DNA of 17,960 nt from DATHWB01 sp035460965 (GTDB lineage: Bacteria; Actinomycetota; Acidimicrobiia; Spongiisociales; ZC4RG35), in assembly GCA_035460965.1 (NCBI GenBank), contig DATHWB010000255.1:1-17960 (forward strand), read 5' to 3'. Below the pieces are notes generated by a model. The model ran no database searches. It was not told where the DNA came from and saw only the letters and a list, made by a program, of their open reading frames with translations. The position numbers were made by a program, and so were the translations under genes. Below, piece after piece: positions 1 to 5,703 of the stretch. Each line of letters begins with the position of its first letter. Position 1 is the stretch's first letter.

Positions 1-390
1 GCACACCTCGATCACGACCTCTTCTTCGAACCCCAACACCGCCACCAACTGCACGTCGGAGACCTCGACCGGCCACCACTCACGCGGCAACAGATCGATC
101 CACTCCGACTCTCCACCCAGCGGATCCAACAACACCACCGGATGCGGATTCGGCCCCGCGAACGGAGCCGCACCCACCACCAGCTCACCCGCACACGAGG
201 GCGCGCACGCCGCGATCACCTTGTCGTCGATCCCCGCAGCCAACGTCGTAGTAGTCGTCGCCACCGTGGTCGTGGTCGCCCGTCTGGTCGTGGAGGTCGG
301 TTCGTCACCGGCGTCCTCGACCGATCCGCATGCTGCCGTGACGACGACCAGCGCTGCCGCGACTATCCCTAGCCATCGCAGCCGACCCAT
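1..390 (-). CDS. Secreted lipoprotein, 3' end beyond window
   Basis: The frame is open from an ATG at 390 to the window edge, giving 130 residues with no stop, so the C-terminus is missing. The N-terminus is a lipoprotein signal: two arginines (residues 3 and 5), a hydrophobic stretch at about 7-20 and a cysteine at 21 after V-T-A-A, which would be lipidated and held at the outer face of the membrane. Residues 32-49 are a threonine-rich linker, common in actinobacterial surface lipoproteins. A C-A-P-S-C pair at 62-66 could form a disulphide. The following part has no motif I recognise. The start is supported by GGGG about seven bases upstream. A transcription terminator separates it from the membrane-protein gene upstream. 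The lipoprotein call is fairly firm; the function is unknown. Confidence 0.75.
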   Translation of the reverse strand, partial: MGRLRWLGIVAAALVVVTAACGSVEDAGDEPTSTTRRATTTTVATTTTTLAAGIDDKVIAACAPSCAGELVVGAAPFAGPNPHPVVLLDPLGGESEWIDLLPREWWPVEVSDVQLVAVLGFEEEVVIEVC

Positions 391-428
391 CTCCGTACCC
401 CTTTCTCGGGCCCCCGAACGCGAAGGAA

Positions 429-452
429 GTCGGGGACCCGAAGGCCCCCGAC
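429..452 (-). terminator. Hairpin terminator after the 465-809 gene
   Basis: On the minus strand the arms GTCGGGGGCC and GGTCCCCGAC form a 10-bp stem (one G-T pair) closed by a TTCG tetraloop. It starts 12 bases after the stop codon of the gene at 465-809. The downstream tract is only moderately T-rich (TTCCTT), as is common in GC-rich actinobacteria. Confidence 0.7.
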
Positions 453-464
453 CCCAATTCGATC

Positions 465-809
465 TCAGAAGATCAGGATCAGCGCAAAGATCACTGCACC
501 GGCGAACGCCGCCAGCGCCAGCACCGTTGCCATGGTGACCCGGAAGGTCCAGGAACCGTCGTCCTGCATCGTCTTCTGGGCGTAGAACCCGAATGCTGCC
601 GTCAGCAGCAGGCCCGCGGCGATGAACAGCCCGAAGAACCAGCCTTCGGCCATTCCGCCGAGGAACCAATCGGTCGGTACGTAGTACATCCACGCGCCGA
701 CGCCTGCTGCCAGCACACCCATGAGGCCCGTCACCCATTCGGTGACGAACGTCCGTGCCGGCATCCGGGTGATCTCCTCGGTCCCCTGACGTTCACGAAG
801 GATCGTCAC
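465..809 (-). CDS. Small three-helix membrane protein
   Basis: This encodes 114 residues from a GTG at 809. The start is set by an almost perfect ribosome binding site, AAGGAGGTGATC, ending just upstream; longer in-frame starts would place that site inside the gene. Three hydrophobic segments lie at about 24-43, 56-77 and 90-113, with a short cytosolic N-terminus (1-20) and a polar loop near 79-89. The protein ends within its last membrane helix. I do not recognise a named family. It is transcribed alone, with a terminator just downstream. It lies next to other small membrane proteins that carry stress-type promoters, but I found no such promoter for this gene. An envelope role is inference from topology only. 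Confidence 0.7.
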   Translation of the reverse strand: MTILRERQGTEEITRMPARTFVTEWVTGLMGVLAAGVGAWMYYVPTDWFLGGMAEGWFFGLFIAAGLLLTAAFGFYAQKTMQDDGSWTFRVTMATVLALAAFAGAVIFALILIF

Positions 810-933
810 GGAGATCACCTCCTTCCTCTCTCCCCTTGCGGGGCTCTCCGGGCCACTCTCTCTTTTCGCGCCCTGCGCGACCAGGGTCCTTCGGCACATC
901 CGAGGAAGACGACTCGGAGGACGGCGACATCTG

Positions 934-958
934 GTTTAGCGCCTGGCCATTCGGGTAG
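934..958 (+). promoter_or_regulatory. SigB/SigF-type promoter for the 989 gene
   Basis: GTTT (934-937), 15 bases, GGGTAG (953-958). This matches the general-stress sigma pattern GTTT-N(14-16)-GGGTA. The -10 box ends 30 bases before the GTG start at 989, leaving room for the GAGGAG ribosome site. Confidence 0.65.
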
Positions 959-988
959 ATCCAACCCGCCGCGACCTGAGGAGTAGAC

Positions 989-1198
989 GTGTACGAACCG
1001 ACCAGTGGATCCACCACCGGCCCCGAGCGGGACGTCCAGTCGACTCCCAGGCGTCTCAGTTACGTCGGTGCGTCGATCGCCCTCGTCGCCATCGTGGCGG
1101 TGCTCCTGCTCGTGATCTGGCTCGTGCCAAGCGACGATGCCGGAGACCCTGGCAGCCCGGTGGCCACCACCGCGCCGGTGGCACCTCCAGCCCCCTGA
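989..1198 (+). CDS. Small single-pass membrane protein with Pro/Thr tail
   Basis: This encodes 69 residues from a GTG at 989, preceded by GAGGAG at the right distance. The first 25 residues are polar, one hydrophobic helix spans about 26-47, and the rest is a short acidic then Ala/Pro/Thr-rich tail. The charge pattern (R-R before the helix, D-D after) suggests the tail is outside. It has the same plan as the protein at 1373-1627, including a short polar N-terminus with an S-Y-x-G motif just before the helix, so the two are probably paralogues or share a role. A SigB/SigF-type promoter lies directly upstream. No family recognised; probably a stress-induced envelope protein. Confidence 0.65.
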   Translation: MYEPTSGSTTGPERDVQSTPRRLSYVGASIALVAIVAVLLLVIWLVPSDDAGDPGSPVATTAPVAPPAP

Positions 1199-1317
1199 GT
1201 ATCGGACACCGGCCAGCCAAGTCTCGACGGTCTACGGGTGTCGACGGAGCGGGATCGCTTCCGTTGAGGGCCGGCGATGTCCGTCCTGGTTCACCCCCAC
1301 GAGTTGGCGATCCGCAG

Positions 1318-1343
1318 GTTTATGCCGTAGCCGGCGTGGGTAC
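1318..1343 (+). promoter_or_regulatory. SigB/SigF-type promoter for the 1373 gene
   Basis: GTTT (1318-1321), 16 bases, GGGTAC (1338-1343), ending 29 bases before the ATG at 1373. Both elements fit the general-stress sigma consensus. Confidence 0.7.
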
Positions 1344-1372
1344 GCGGACGGCATCCCTGAAAGGAGGGATGT

Positions 1373-1627
1373 ATGACATACGATCCGAACACACGTACAA
1401 CCGAGCGAGAAGTGATCGTCACTCCTCAAGGACCGAGCTATGGCGGCCCGCTGTTGGCCGGCATTCTCATCGTCCTCGTGATCCTGGGTGCGGTGTGGTT
1501 GTTCACCAACGACGGCGCCGACACCACGGGTACGACGGCTCCCACCGAGACCACGGTCCCGGTCGAGACGACGATCCCGACGGACACGACCGCGCCGGGC
1601 GACGCGGTGACGACGACCGCTCCCTGA
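1373..1627 (+). CDS. Small single-pass membrane protein with Thr-rich tail
   Basis: This encodes 84 residues from an ATG at 1373, with AAGGAGG five bases upstream. The N-terminus (1-25) is polar and contains P-S-Y-G-G, one membrane helix spans about 26-45, and residues 50-84 are an extended Thr/Pro/Ala/Glu tail that is probably extracytoplasmic. The plan matches the 69-residue protein at 989-1198. It is followed 19 bases later by a strong terminator shared with the convergent hydrolase gene, so it is probably monocistronic and driven by the stress-type promoter at 1318-1343. Function unknown. Confidence 0.7.
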   Translation: MTYDPNTRTTEREVIVTPQGPSYGGPLLAGILIVLVILGAVWLFTNDGADTTGTTAPTETTVPVETTIPTDTTAPGDAVTTTAP

Positions 1628-1646
1628 ACGGAGCCGGCAACAAGGC

Positions 1647-1674
1647 ACGACGGGGGCCTCCGGGCCCCCGTCGT
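1647..1674. terminator. Bidirectional hairpin terminator
   Basis: A perfect 12-bp stem (ACGACGGGGGCC paired with GGCCCCCGTCGT) has a TCCG loop. It lies between the stop of the 1373-1627 gene and the stop of the convergent hydrolase gene (1687), so it probably serves both strands. Confidence 0.85.
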
Positions 1675-1686
1675 CGCGTTTCCTAC

Positions 1687-2496
1687 TCAGTGCAGGAACG
1701 GGAGGAGCGCGTCCGCCACCAACGATGGCGCCACCAGGTCCGCCACGTGCCCTTGTCCCTCCAGGACGGTGATTCGGGCGTCGGGGAGTGCCGCCATCAC
1801 GGTCTCTGCCTGCGGTCCCCACACGGGGCTGTCCTCGCCGACGAGCAGAAGGACGGGAACCTCGACATTTCCCGCCTGATACGGATCGAACCTGCACTCC
1901 TGGAAGGCCCGCTCCTCGCGGACGATCGTGTGCACGGCTGCGACCCGTGCTGGCCACGACGGCTGACTGCGGACCTCGGCGATTTCCGCCTCGGTGAGTC
2001 CGACGAGGTCGCGGTACGCCGTCACCAGCGCCGCCTCGCGTCGACCTTCCCCCAGTAGCTGCTCCATGCGCTCGACGGTGCCGGCCGGACCCGCCAGCGC
2101 CGACGGTTCGACCGCCGGCCACCCCTCGTAGAGGGCGAGACGACCGATGTTCTGTGTCAGCTGCGCCGCACCGAACGCACAGATCCCCCCGTAGGAGCTG
2201 GCATAGACGTCGACCGGAGCCCCGGCCTCCGCAGCCACGGCGTCGACAACAGCCGCGACGTCCTCGTATTCGCGTGTGAGGTCGTAGTCGGGTGCGTCGC
2301 CGCTCGCACCCCGCCCCCGCCGGTCCATCGCGTGGACGGTGACGTGCGGCGTCAAGTGTGGGAGGAGCGCATCCCAGCGACTGTGATCCCCCAGCGATCC
2401 GTGCACGAGGACCAGCGGAGGGCCGTCACCGACCGTCCAGTGCCCGAGGGCGGTTCCGTCGGACGACCGGGCGTGGTGAAGTTGCTTCTGGGTCAC
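1687..2496 (-). CDS. Alpha/beta-fold hydrolase
   Basis: This encodes 269 residues from a GTG at 2496, chosen because GAGGGGTGAC precedes it; the longer open frame upstream has no ribosome site. The alpha/beta-hydrolase pattern is clear. LVLVHGS at 28-34 supplies the oxyanion-hole region, A-M-D-R-R-G-R-G at 56-63 is the typical strand-4 turn, and the nucleophile elbow is A-S-S-Y-G, making Ser101 the likely nucleophile with Ser instead of the usual His before it. Asp222 in G-E-D-S-P is the likely acid and His250 in G-Q-G-H the base. Length and layout are normal for a soluble cytosolic esterase or epoxide-hydrolase-like enzyme. The substrate is unknown. It diverges from the CsbD gene and converges on a strong terminator. 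Confidence 0.85.
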   Translation of the reverse strand: MTQKQLHHARSSDGTALGHWTVGDGPPLVLVHGSLGDHSRWDALLPHLTPHVTVHAMDRRGRGASGDAPDYDLTREYEDVAAVVDAVAAEAGAPVDVYASSYGGICAFGAAQLTQNIGRLALYEGWPAVEPSALAGPAGTVERMEQLLGEGRREAALVTAYRDLVGLTEAEIAEVRSQPSWPARVAAVHTIVREERAFQECRFDPYQAGNVEVPVLLLVGEDSPVWGPQAETVMAALPDARITVLEGQGHVADLVAPSLVADALLPFLH

Positions 2497-2586
2497 GTCA
2501 CCCCTCGACCGGAACTCTCTGACCCTCGCAGCCGACGGCTCGGAGGTCAACCGATTGACGGCTACTCCGGAATCGGTAGGAGTCGG

Positions 2587-2612
2587 GTTTGGGGCCTTCT
2601 CCGGTCGGGTAC
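2587..2612 (+). promoter_or_regulatory. SigB/SigF-type promoter for CsbD
   Basis: GTTT (2587-2590), 16 bases, GGGTAC (2607-2612), ending 34 bases before the ATG at 2647. CsbD is a classic member of SigB regulons, so this site anchors the interpretation of the same pattern elsewhere in the window. Confidence 0.8.
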
Positions 2613-2646
2613 GTATCACTCGAGCTACGACAGAAGGGGGCTCACG

Positions 2647-2853
2647 ATGCGGGAAGACACGCATGACAGCGGAACCGAGACCAAGTGGTCCGGTCGCTGG
2701 GACCAGTTGAAGGGGAAGGCCAAGCAGGCCTGGGGACATCTCACCGACGATGATCTCGATGTCGCCGAAGGTGAGTTCGAAGAGATGGTCGGACGCATCA
2801 AGGAGCGCACCGGCGAGACGGAGGAGAACATCCGCCGGCGCCTCAACGACTGA
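2647..2853 (+). CDS. csbD: CsbD-family stress protein
   Basis: This encodes 68 residues from an ATG at 2647 with AAGGGGG upstream. The core W-D-Q-L-K-G-K-A-K-Q-A-W-G, followed by L-T-D-D-D-L and V-A-E-G, is the hallmark of the CsbD family (PF05532), which are small, highly charged helical proteins induced by general stress in many bacteria. Their molecular function is not known. The first 15 residues are a polar extension compared with typical members; the C-terminus (residues 50-66) is a charged helix. It has its own SigB/SigF-type promoter and a strong terminator, so it is a single-gene unit. A longer frame from 2332 runs across the intergenic region and is not supported. Confidence 0.92.
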   Translation: MREDTHDSGTETKWSGRWDQLKGKAKQAWGHLTDDDLDVAEGEFEEMVGRIKERTGETEENIRRRLND

Positions 2854-2876
2854 GTCGCAGACCTGAGACATGGAAG

Positions 2877-2907
2877 AGAGGGGCCCCCGCATTCCGGGGG
2901 CCCCTCT
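2877..2907 (+). terminator. Strong hairpin terminator after CsbD
   Basis: A perfect 13-bp stem (AGAGGGGCCCCCG paired with CGGGGGCCCCTCT) has a 5-base loop and is followed by T-rich sequence (TCTCGGTTT). It starts 24 bases after the CsbD stop. Confidence 0.9.
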
Positions 2908-2912
2908 TCTCG

Positions 2913-2938
2913 GTTTGAACGTGGTCTCGAGCGGGAAC
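2913..2938 (+). promoter_or_regulatory. SigB/SigF-type promoter for the 2964 gene
   Basis: GTTT (2913-2916), 16 bases, GGGAAC (2933-2938). The A in the fourth position of the -10 is allowed by the Bacillus SigB consensus GGGWAW. It begins six bases after the CsbD terminator and ends 25 bases before the GTG start. Confidence 0.65.
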
Positions 2939-2963
2939 ACCTTCGTCGACGAAGGAGGTGCAC

Positions 2964-3122
2964 GTGTACCAGCCAGATCACCTGGAGGATTGGGAACTCG
3001 AGTTCGCGGAGAAGGCCGTCGCATACCTCGCCGCACACGGACTGGCACCTGACGCGGTTGCAAGGTGCCTGGTCGACGAGTGTGGGATCGACTACGAGAC
3101 GGCGATCGCCCTCGCGGCTTGA
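2964..3122 (+). CDS. Unrecognised 52-residue acidic protein
   Basis: A GTG at 2964 follows AAGGAGGTG, a very strong ribosome site, and opens a 52-residue frame ending in TGA at 3120-3122. The predicted protein is acidic and almost wholly helical, with a W-E-L-E-F-A-E-K-A motif (14-22), a central A-A-H-G-L turn and a C-terminal D-Y-E-T-A-I-A-L-A helix. It has one pair of cysteines or histidines at most, so it is not an obvious metal binder. It has its own stress-type promoter and sits between CsbD and the ferritin-like gene. The next promoter starts six bases after its stop. I recognise no family; the strong translation signal and own promoter argue that it is real. Confidence 0.7.
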   Translation: MYQPDHLEDWELEFAEKAVAYLAAHGLAPDAVARCLVDECGIDYETAIALAA

Positions 3123-3127
3123 AAGAT

Positions 3128-3153
3128 GTTTGCGGGTGAGCGACCCGGGGTAC
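3128..3153 (+). promoter_or_regulatory. SigB/SigF-type promoter for the ferritin-like gene
   Basis: GTTT (3128-3131), 16 bases, GGGTAC (3148-3153), ending 32 bases before the ATG at 3186. Confidence 0.75.
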
Positions 3154-3185
3154 CCCCACCCACCACTCACGAAGGGGAACACCGG

Positions 3186-3779
3186 ATGAAGGACTCACAG
3201 GTCGACGAATTGCTCTATCAGGCACTCGAGACCGAACTCGGCGGCGTGAAGATCTACCGCAAGGCCATCGAGTGCGCGGTCAACGAGGATCTCACAGAGG
3301 AATGGAAGAAGTACCTGTCGGAGACCGAGGAGCATGTCCGCATCGTCGAATCGATATTCGCCGAACTCGACCTCGACCCCGAGCATGAGACTCCCGGGCG
3401 TGAGATCGTCCGTATGAAGGGCAAAGCCCTCATCGCGGCCATGGACCGGGCGCTGGCGGCGGGCGACCCCACCCAGGCGCAGCTCGTCGCAGCGGAGTGC
3501 GTGGTGGAGGCCGAGACCAAGGACCACGCCAACTGGGAGCTGATCGGGCACATCGCCGAGAAGACCTCCGGAACCCGAGCCCGGGTTCTGTCCGACGCCT
3601 ACGCCGAGGTGGAGGAGGAAGAGGACCACCACCTGTACCACACCATGGGTTGGGCCCGTGAGCTGTGGATCGAGTCCCTGGGTCTCCCCGCGGTGCTGCC
3701 TCCACCCGAGGAGCAGAAGAGCGTCAAGACGGCAATCGGTGCCTCCCGCGCCGAGCAGGCCCGCGACGACATGCTGTGA
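3186..3779 (+). CDS. Ferritin-like four-helix protein
   Basis: This encodes 197 residues from an ATG at 3186 with AAGGGG upstream; the longer frame from 3126 would include the promoter. Acidic residues and histidines recur at the spacing of a di-iron four-helix bundle: E15/E17 in the first helix, S-E-T-E-E-H-V (45-51) in the second, V-E-A-E-T-K-D-H (107-114) in the third, and E-V-E-E-E-E-D-H-H (141-149) in the fourth. This resembles ferritin-like and DUF892-type proteins, which bind iron or remove peroxide, but the exact ligands cannot be assigned by eye. The C-terminal 25 residues are polar and probably disordered. Expression from a stress promoter fits a role in iron or oxidative stress, which is inference. 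Confidence 0.75.
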   Translation: MKDSQVDELLYQALETELGGVKIYRKAIECAVNEDLTEEWKKYLSETEEHVRIVESIFAELDLDPEHETPGREIVRMKGKALIAAMDRALAAGDPTQAQLVAAECVVEAETKDHANWELIGHIAEKTSGTRARVLSDAYAEVEEEEDHHLYHTMGWARELWIESLGLPAVLPPPEEQKSVKTAIGASRAEQARDDML

Positions 3780-3820
3780 GGAACGTCGACTGTGGGCATA
3801 TGGGGCACCCACCGACGGCA

Positions 3821-3864
3821 GGACTCTGGGGACGAGTGCTCTCGAGGCCTCGTCCCCAGAGTCC
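3821..3864. terminator. Perfect 16-bp inverted repeat, probable terminator
   Basis: Arms at 3821-3836 and 3849-3864 (GGACTCTGGGGACGAG and its exact complement) flank a 12-base loop. It lies 42 bases after the ferritin-like gene stop and 55 bases from the convergent gene at 3919. No clear T-run follows. Confidence 0.7.
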
Positions 3865-3883
3865 GAACAGGGTCTGATCCTTC

Positions 3884-3930
3884 GACGATCAGCCGGTCGG
3901 GTGATCGTCAGGACACTCCTAGGTGTCCTG
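3884..3930 (-). terminator. Two tandem hairpins at the end of the RsbW operon
   Basis: One hairpin pairs 3909-3916 with 3923-3930 (CAGGACAC and its complement) and covers the stop codon of the minus-strand gene at 3919. A second pairs 3884-3891 with 3902-3909 (GACGATCA and its complement). They share base 3909, so both could form only partly at once. They may end the minus-strand operon; neither has a T-run. Confidence 0.45.
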
Positions 3931-4374
3931 GTCCCAAGGGGCCGGGCCACCGCCCGCCAGCTGGTCGGCCACCTGGTGCAGGTACCAGCGCAGGAACGCC
4001 CACATGCGTTCGGTCGGTGCGGTGATGAGGAGGTCTCCCTCCCGGCAGAACTCGGCCGCCCGGAGGATGTGGTTCCAGAGTTCGAGGGCGGCGGTTCGCG
4101 CCTCCTCCGGGAGCTGAAGTGTGAGGTCGATGTGCGATCGTCCGGCTGCCTGGGCGGCCTCGAGTTCGAGGTTGGTGTCCTGGTTCAGATGGGAGAACCG
4201 GGCGGTGGTCTCCTCGACGAACGCCAGGAGTGCCCGGGGTACGCCCGCCCCCGAGTCCGAGCTGGCGATCACGGTGAACTCCCGCAGGAGTTCTTCCATC
4301 CAGCGGCGGCTGTCGTTCCAGGCGTCCACCGGGATGTTGCGGAGCGCCACGGGGTGAAGACGCGTCGTCGTCAC
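3919..4374 (-). CDS. Helical protein coupled to the RsbW-like gene
   Basis: This encodes 151 residues from a GTG at 4374 that overlaps the stop codon of the upstream ATPase gene (GTGA), so the two are translationally coupled. The protein looks all-helical and soluble, with no membrane segment. The segment R-E-G-D-L-L (111-116) followed by A-F-L-R-W-Y-L (126-132) near the C-terminus is the most characteristic part; I have a general impression of similar tails in small proteins encoded next to actinobacterial anti-sigma ATPases, but cannot name a family. Coupling to an RsbW-like ATPase suggests a partner or regulator in the same switch. That role is inference. Confidence 0.65.
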   Translation of the reverse strand: MTTTRLHPVALRNIPVDAWNDSRRWMEELLREFTVIASSDSGAGVPRALLAFVEETTARFSHLNQDTNLELEAAQAAGRSHIDLTLQLPEEARTAALELWNHILRAAEFCREGDLLITAPTERMWAFLRWYLHQVADQLAGGGPAPWDQDT

Positions 4375-4766
4375 CGGCTCGCCCCCAGCCCGCCGGCTGC
4401 CAGTGAGAACGTGACCGTCTTGGATCCGTCGCCGTAGATGACCTCCCAGTCCGCGGCCAACTGGTCGAGGACGTAGAGACCTCTACCGGTCGACGCCTCC
4501 CGGTTCTGCTGGCGGAGTACCGGACGTCCTGCATCCGAGTCGCTGACCGCCACGCGGATCATGTCCCCTTCGAGTCCGATGTCCAGGCGTATCGGCGTCC
4601 GGGCATGGATGACGGCATTCGTCACGAGTTCGGTCGCCAGGAGTGCGGCGTCTTCGATGGTGGAGATGCCCACGTTCCACTCGCGGAGAACCCGCGTGAC
4701 GAATCTGCGCGCCAGCCCCGGGCTGTCGGGATCCGGGCTCAATTCGAGACTTGGCATCTCTTTCAT
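4371..4766 (-). CDS. RsbW-like anti-sigma factor ATPase/serine kinase
   Basis: This encodes 131 residues from an ATG at 4766; an alternative ATG three codons later is possible and neither has a strong ribosome site. It is a single HATPase_c_2 domain of the RsbW/SpoIIAB family. The N-box is E-L-V-T-N-A-V-I-H-A (46-55), the G1 box is represented by V-S-D-S-D-A-G (74-80) with an acidic residue kept at the adenine-contact position, and the G2 box is T-G-R-G-L (93-97). Such proteins bind and block a SigB/SigF sigma factor and phosphorylate a STAS antagonist with ATP. Candidate partners in this window are the STAS proteins at 7256 and 11038 and the sigma fusion at 13332. It is co-translated with the helical protein at 3919. 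Confidence 0.85.
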   Translation of the reverse strand: MKEMPSLELSPDPDSPGLARRFVTRVLREWNVGISTIEDAALLATELVTNAVIHARTPIRLDIGLEGDMIRVAVSDSDAGRPVLRQQNREASTGRGLYVLDQLAADWEVIYGDGSKTVTFSLAAGGLGASR

Positions 4767-4855
4767 GGCGTCTGGCGCCCTGCCGATCGTCGGGTTCCGG
4801 GTCAGCGTACCGGGGAGCGAGGCTCTTGCAGAACCTTGCAGAGAGGGGCCGAACG

Positions 4856-4886
4856 CGTTGGAGCGCCCCGGTGGGGCGCTCCAACG
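4856..4886 (-). terminator. Terminator after the 4900 gene
   Basis: A perfect 14-bp stem (4856-4869 with 4873-4886) has a GGT loop. It lies 14 bases past the stop of the minus-strand gene at 4900-5466 and insulates the RsbW-like gene downstream. Confidence 0.85.
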
Positions 4887-4899
4887 GATCGGCGAATGG

Positions 4900-5466
4900 T
4901 CAAGCGATCCAGCCGTCGTCACCGTAGACGTCGACTCGCTTCGCACCGTGGTCGCGCAGGGTGGACCGAATGCGCTCGACACTGTCCCGATCGGCCTGCA
5001 CCGTGACCAGGGACCCGCCCTCCTGGACCCCTTCGCGATAGTACGTGCCGTACTCGTCGTCGTCGGTGGCTGCCCCGAAGATGGCTCCGGCGGCGCCCCC
5101 CACGACGGCCCCTCCGGCAGCACCCGCGGCTGCTGCACCGAGGGTGCCGATCAAGGTGCCGGCGGCCAGGAACGGTCCGATACCCGGAATGAGCGCGACG
5201 CCGGTGGCGGCGAGCAGCCCGGCGCCGGCTCCGACCGCCGCCCCTCCCGCGGCTCCCCCGGCGGCACCCTTCACGGCCTCGTCGCCGGCGTCACCGTGGC
5301 GGTCCCGCTCGAAGTCCGGAGCGACGTCCCCGTCAATCATGTCTTCCGCACGGTGCCGGCCGTCCAGATATCCCATGGTGTCCGCGTTGAACCCCATGGA
5401 CTCGAGCGCATCGATCGCCCCTTCGGCGTCGGAACGCTGCGCAAACAATGCGATTACCTCAGTCAT
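4900..5466 (-). CDS. Glycine-zipper general stress protein
   Basis: This encodes 188 residues from an ATG at 5466 with AAGGAGAGG upstream. The N-terminal part (1-35, V-I-A-L-F-A-Q-R-S-D-A and a helix) and the C-terminal part (151-182, S-L-V-T-V and V-D-V-Y) look like two halves of a ferredoxin-like fold. Residues 66-134 between them are a Gly/Ala-rich hydrophobic stretch with repeated G-x-x-x-G spacing, able to insert into or associate with membrane. The layout resembles the general stress protein 17M type proteins that are part of SigB regulons. A SigB/SigF-type promoter lies upstream and a strong terminator downstream, so it is a single-gene unit. The exact role is unknown. Confidence 0.8.
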   Translation of the reverse strand: MTEVIALFAQRSDAEGAIDALESMGFNADTMGYLDGRHRAEDMIDGDVAPDFERDRHGDAGDEAVKGAAGGAAGGAAVGAGAGLLAATGVALIPGIGPFLAAGTLIGTLGAAAAGAAGGAVVGGAAGAIFGAATDDDEYGTYYREGVQEGGSLVTVQADRDSVERIRSTLRDHGAKRVDVYGDDGWIA

Positions 5467-5499
5467 CGTCCTCTCCTTGGTAGGCGTGACCGAGCACGG

Positions 5500-5525
5500 G
5501 TACCCCGAGGGAACCCGCGCCAAAC
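5500..5525 (-). promoter_or_regulatory. SigB/SigF-type promoter for the 4900 gene
   Basis: On the minus strand GTTT (5525-5522), 16 bases, GGGTAC (5505-5500), ending 33 bases before the ATG at 5466. It diverges from the promoter at 5572-5597. Confidence 0.75.
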
Positions 5526-5571
5526 GTCGATCCCCCGAAATGACGCGCCGAGCGGTATCCGTCAGATTCGC

Positions 5572-5597
5572 GTTTGGCTCTGCCGTGGACCGGGTAT
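5572..5597 (+). promoter_or_regulatory. SigB/SigF-type promoter for the 5634-6650 operon
   Basis: GTTT (5572-5575), 16 bases, GGGTAT (5592-5597), ending 36 bases before the ATG at 5634. GGGTAT is the exact consensus -10 of mycobacterial SigF and Bacillus SigB. Confidence 0.8.
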
Positions 5598-5633
5598 CCG
5601 CCTCAGCACGGACCCCGGAAAAGGAGCCTGGCC

Positions 5634-5693
5634 ATGTACATCGGACTCGGAACCCTGATTCTCATCATCCTCATCGTTCTGCTCGTCACTTGA
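5634..5693 (+). CDS. 19-residue membrane peptide
   Basis: An ATG at 5634 opens a 20-codon frame ending in TGA at 5691-5693. The peptide starts M-Y-I-G-L-G-T and is then almost wholly Leu/Ile/Val, ending L-L-V-T: a single transmembrane helix and nothing else. It is preceded by AAAAGGAG at good spacing and by a full SigB/SigF-type promoter. The next gene starts ten bases after its stop, with GAGGGG overlapping the stop codon. Very short hydrophobic proteins of this sort occur beside stress genes in other actinobacteria, but I cannot name a family. It could act as a membrane regulator or partner of the 5704 protein, or be a leader peptide. The reading frame is short, so translation is likely but not certain. 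Confidence 0.65.
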   Translation: MYIGLGTLILIILIVLLVT

Positions 5694-5703
5694 GGGGCAT
5701 GCG

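Noticed and set aside
395..419. Minus-strand GTTC-N15-GGGTAC before the lipoprotein start
   Set aside because: The -10 ends only four bases before the ATG, which would place the transcript start within the start codon. Kept out of the promoter list as probably fortuitous.
1232..2122. Long open frames opposite or out of phase with real genes, such as 1232-2122, 3195-3950, 7884-9218, 12072-13316 and 14952-16517
   Set aside because: High GC content leaves the other frames open. Their products are low-complexity Arg/Gly/Pro-rich and lack domains and ribosome sites, while the opposing frames have clear families.
1687..2496. Alpha/beta hydrolase as an RsbQ-like partner of the phosphatase
   Set aside because: Length and triad spacing are similar to RsbQ, but the nucleophile elbow and general sequence look like an ordinary hydrolase. 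It is about 12 kb from the phosphatase and has no stress promoter.
4800..4835. Possible stress promoter for the RsbW-like gene (GTTC and CGGTAC on the minus strand)
   Set aside because: The spacing is 18 and the -10 lacks the first G, so it does not fit the pattern of the others.
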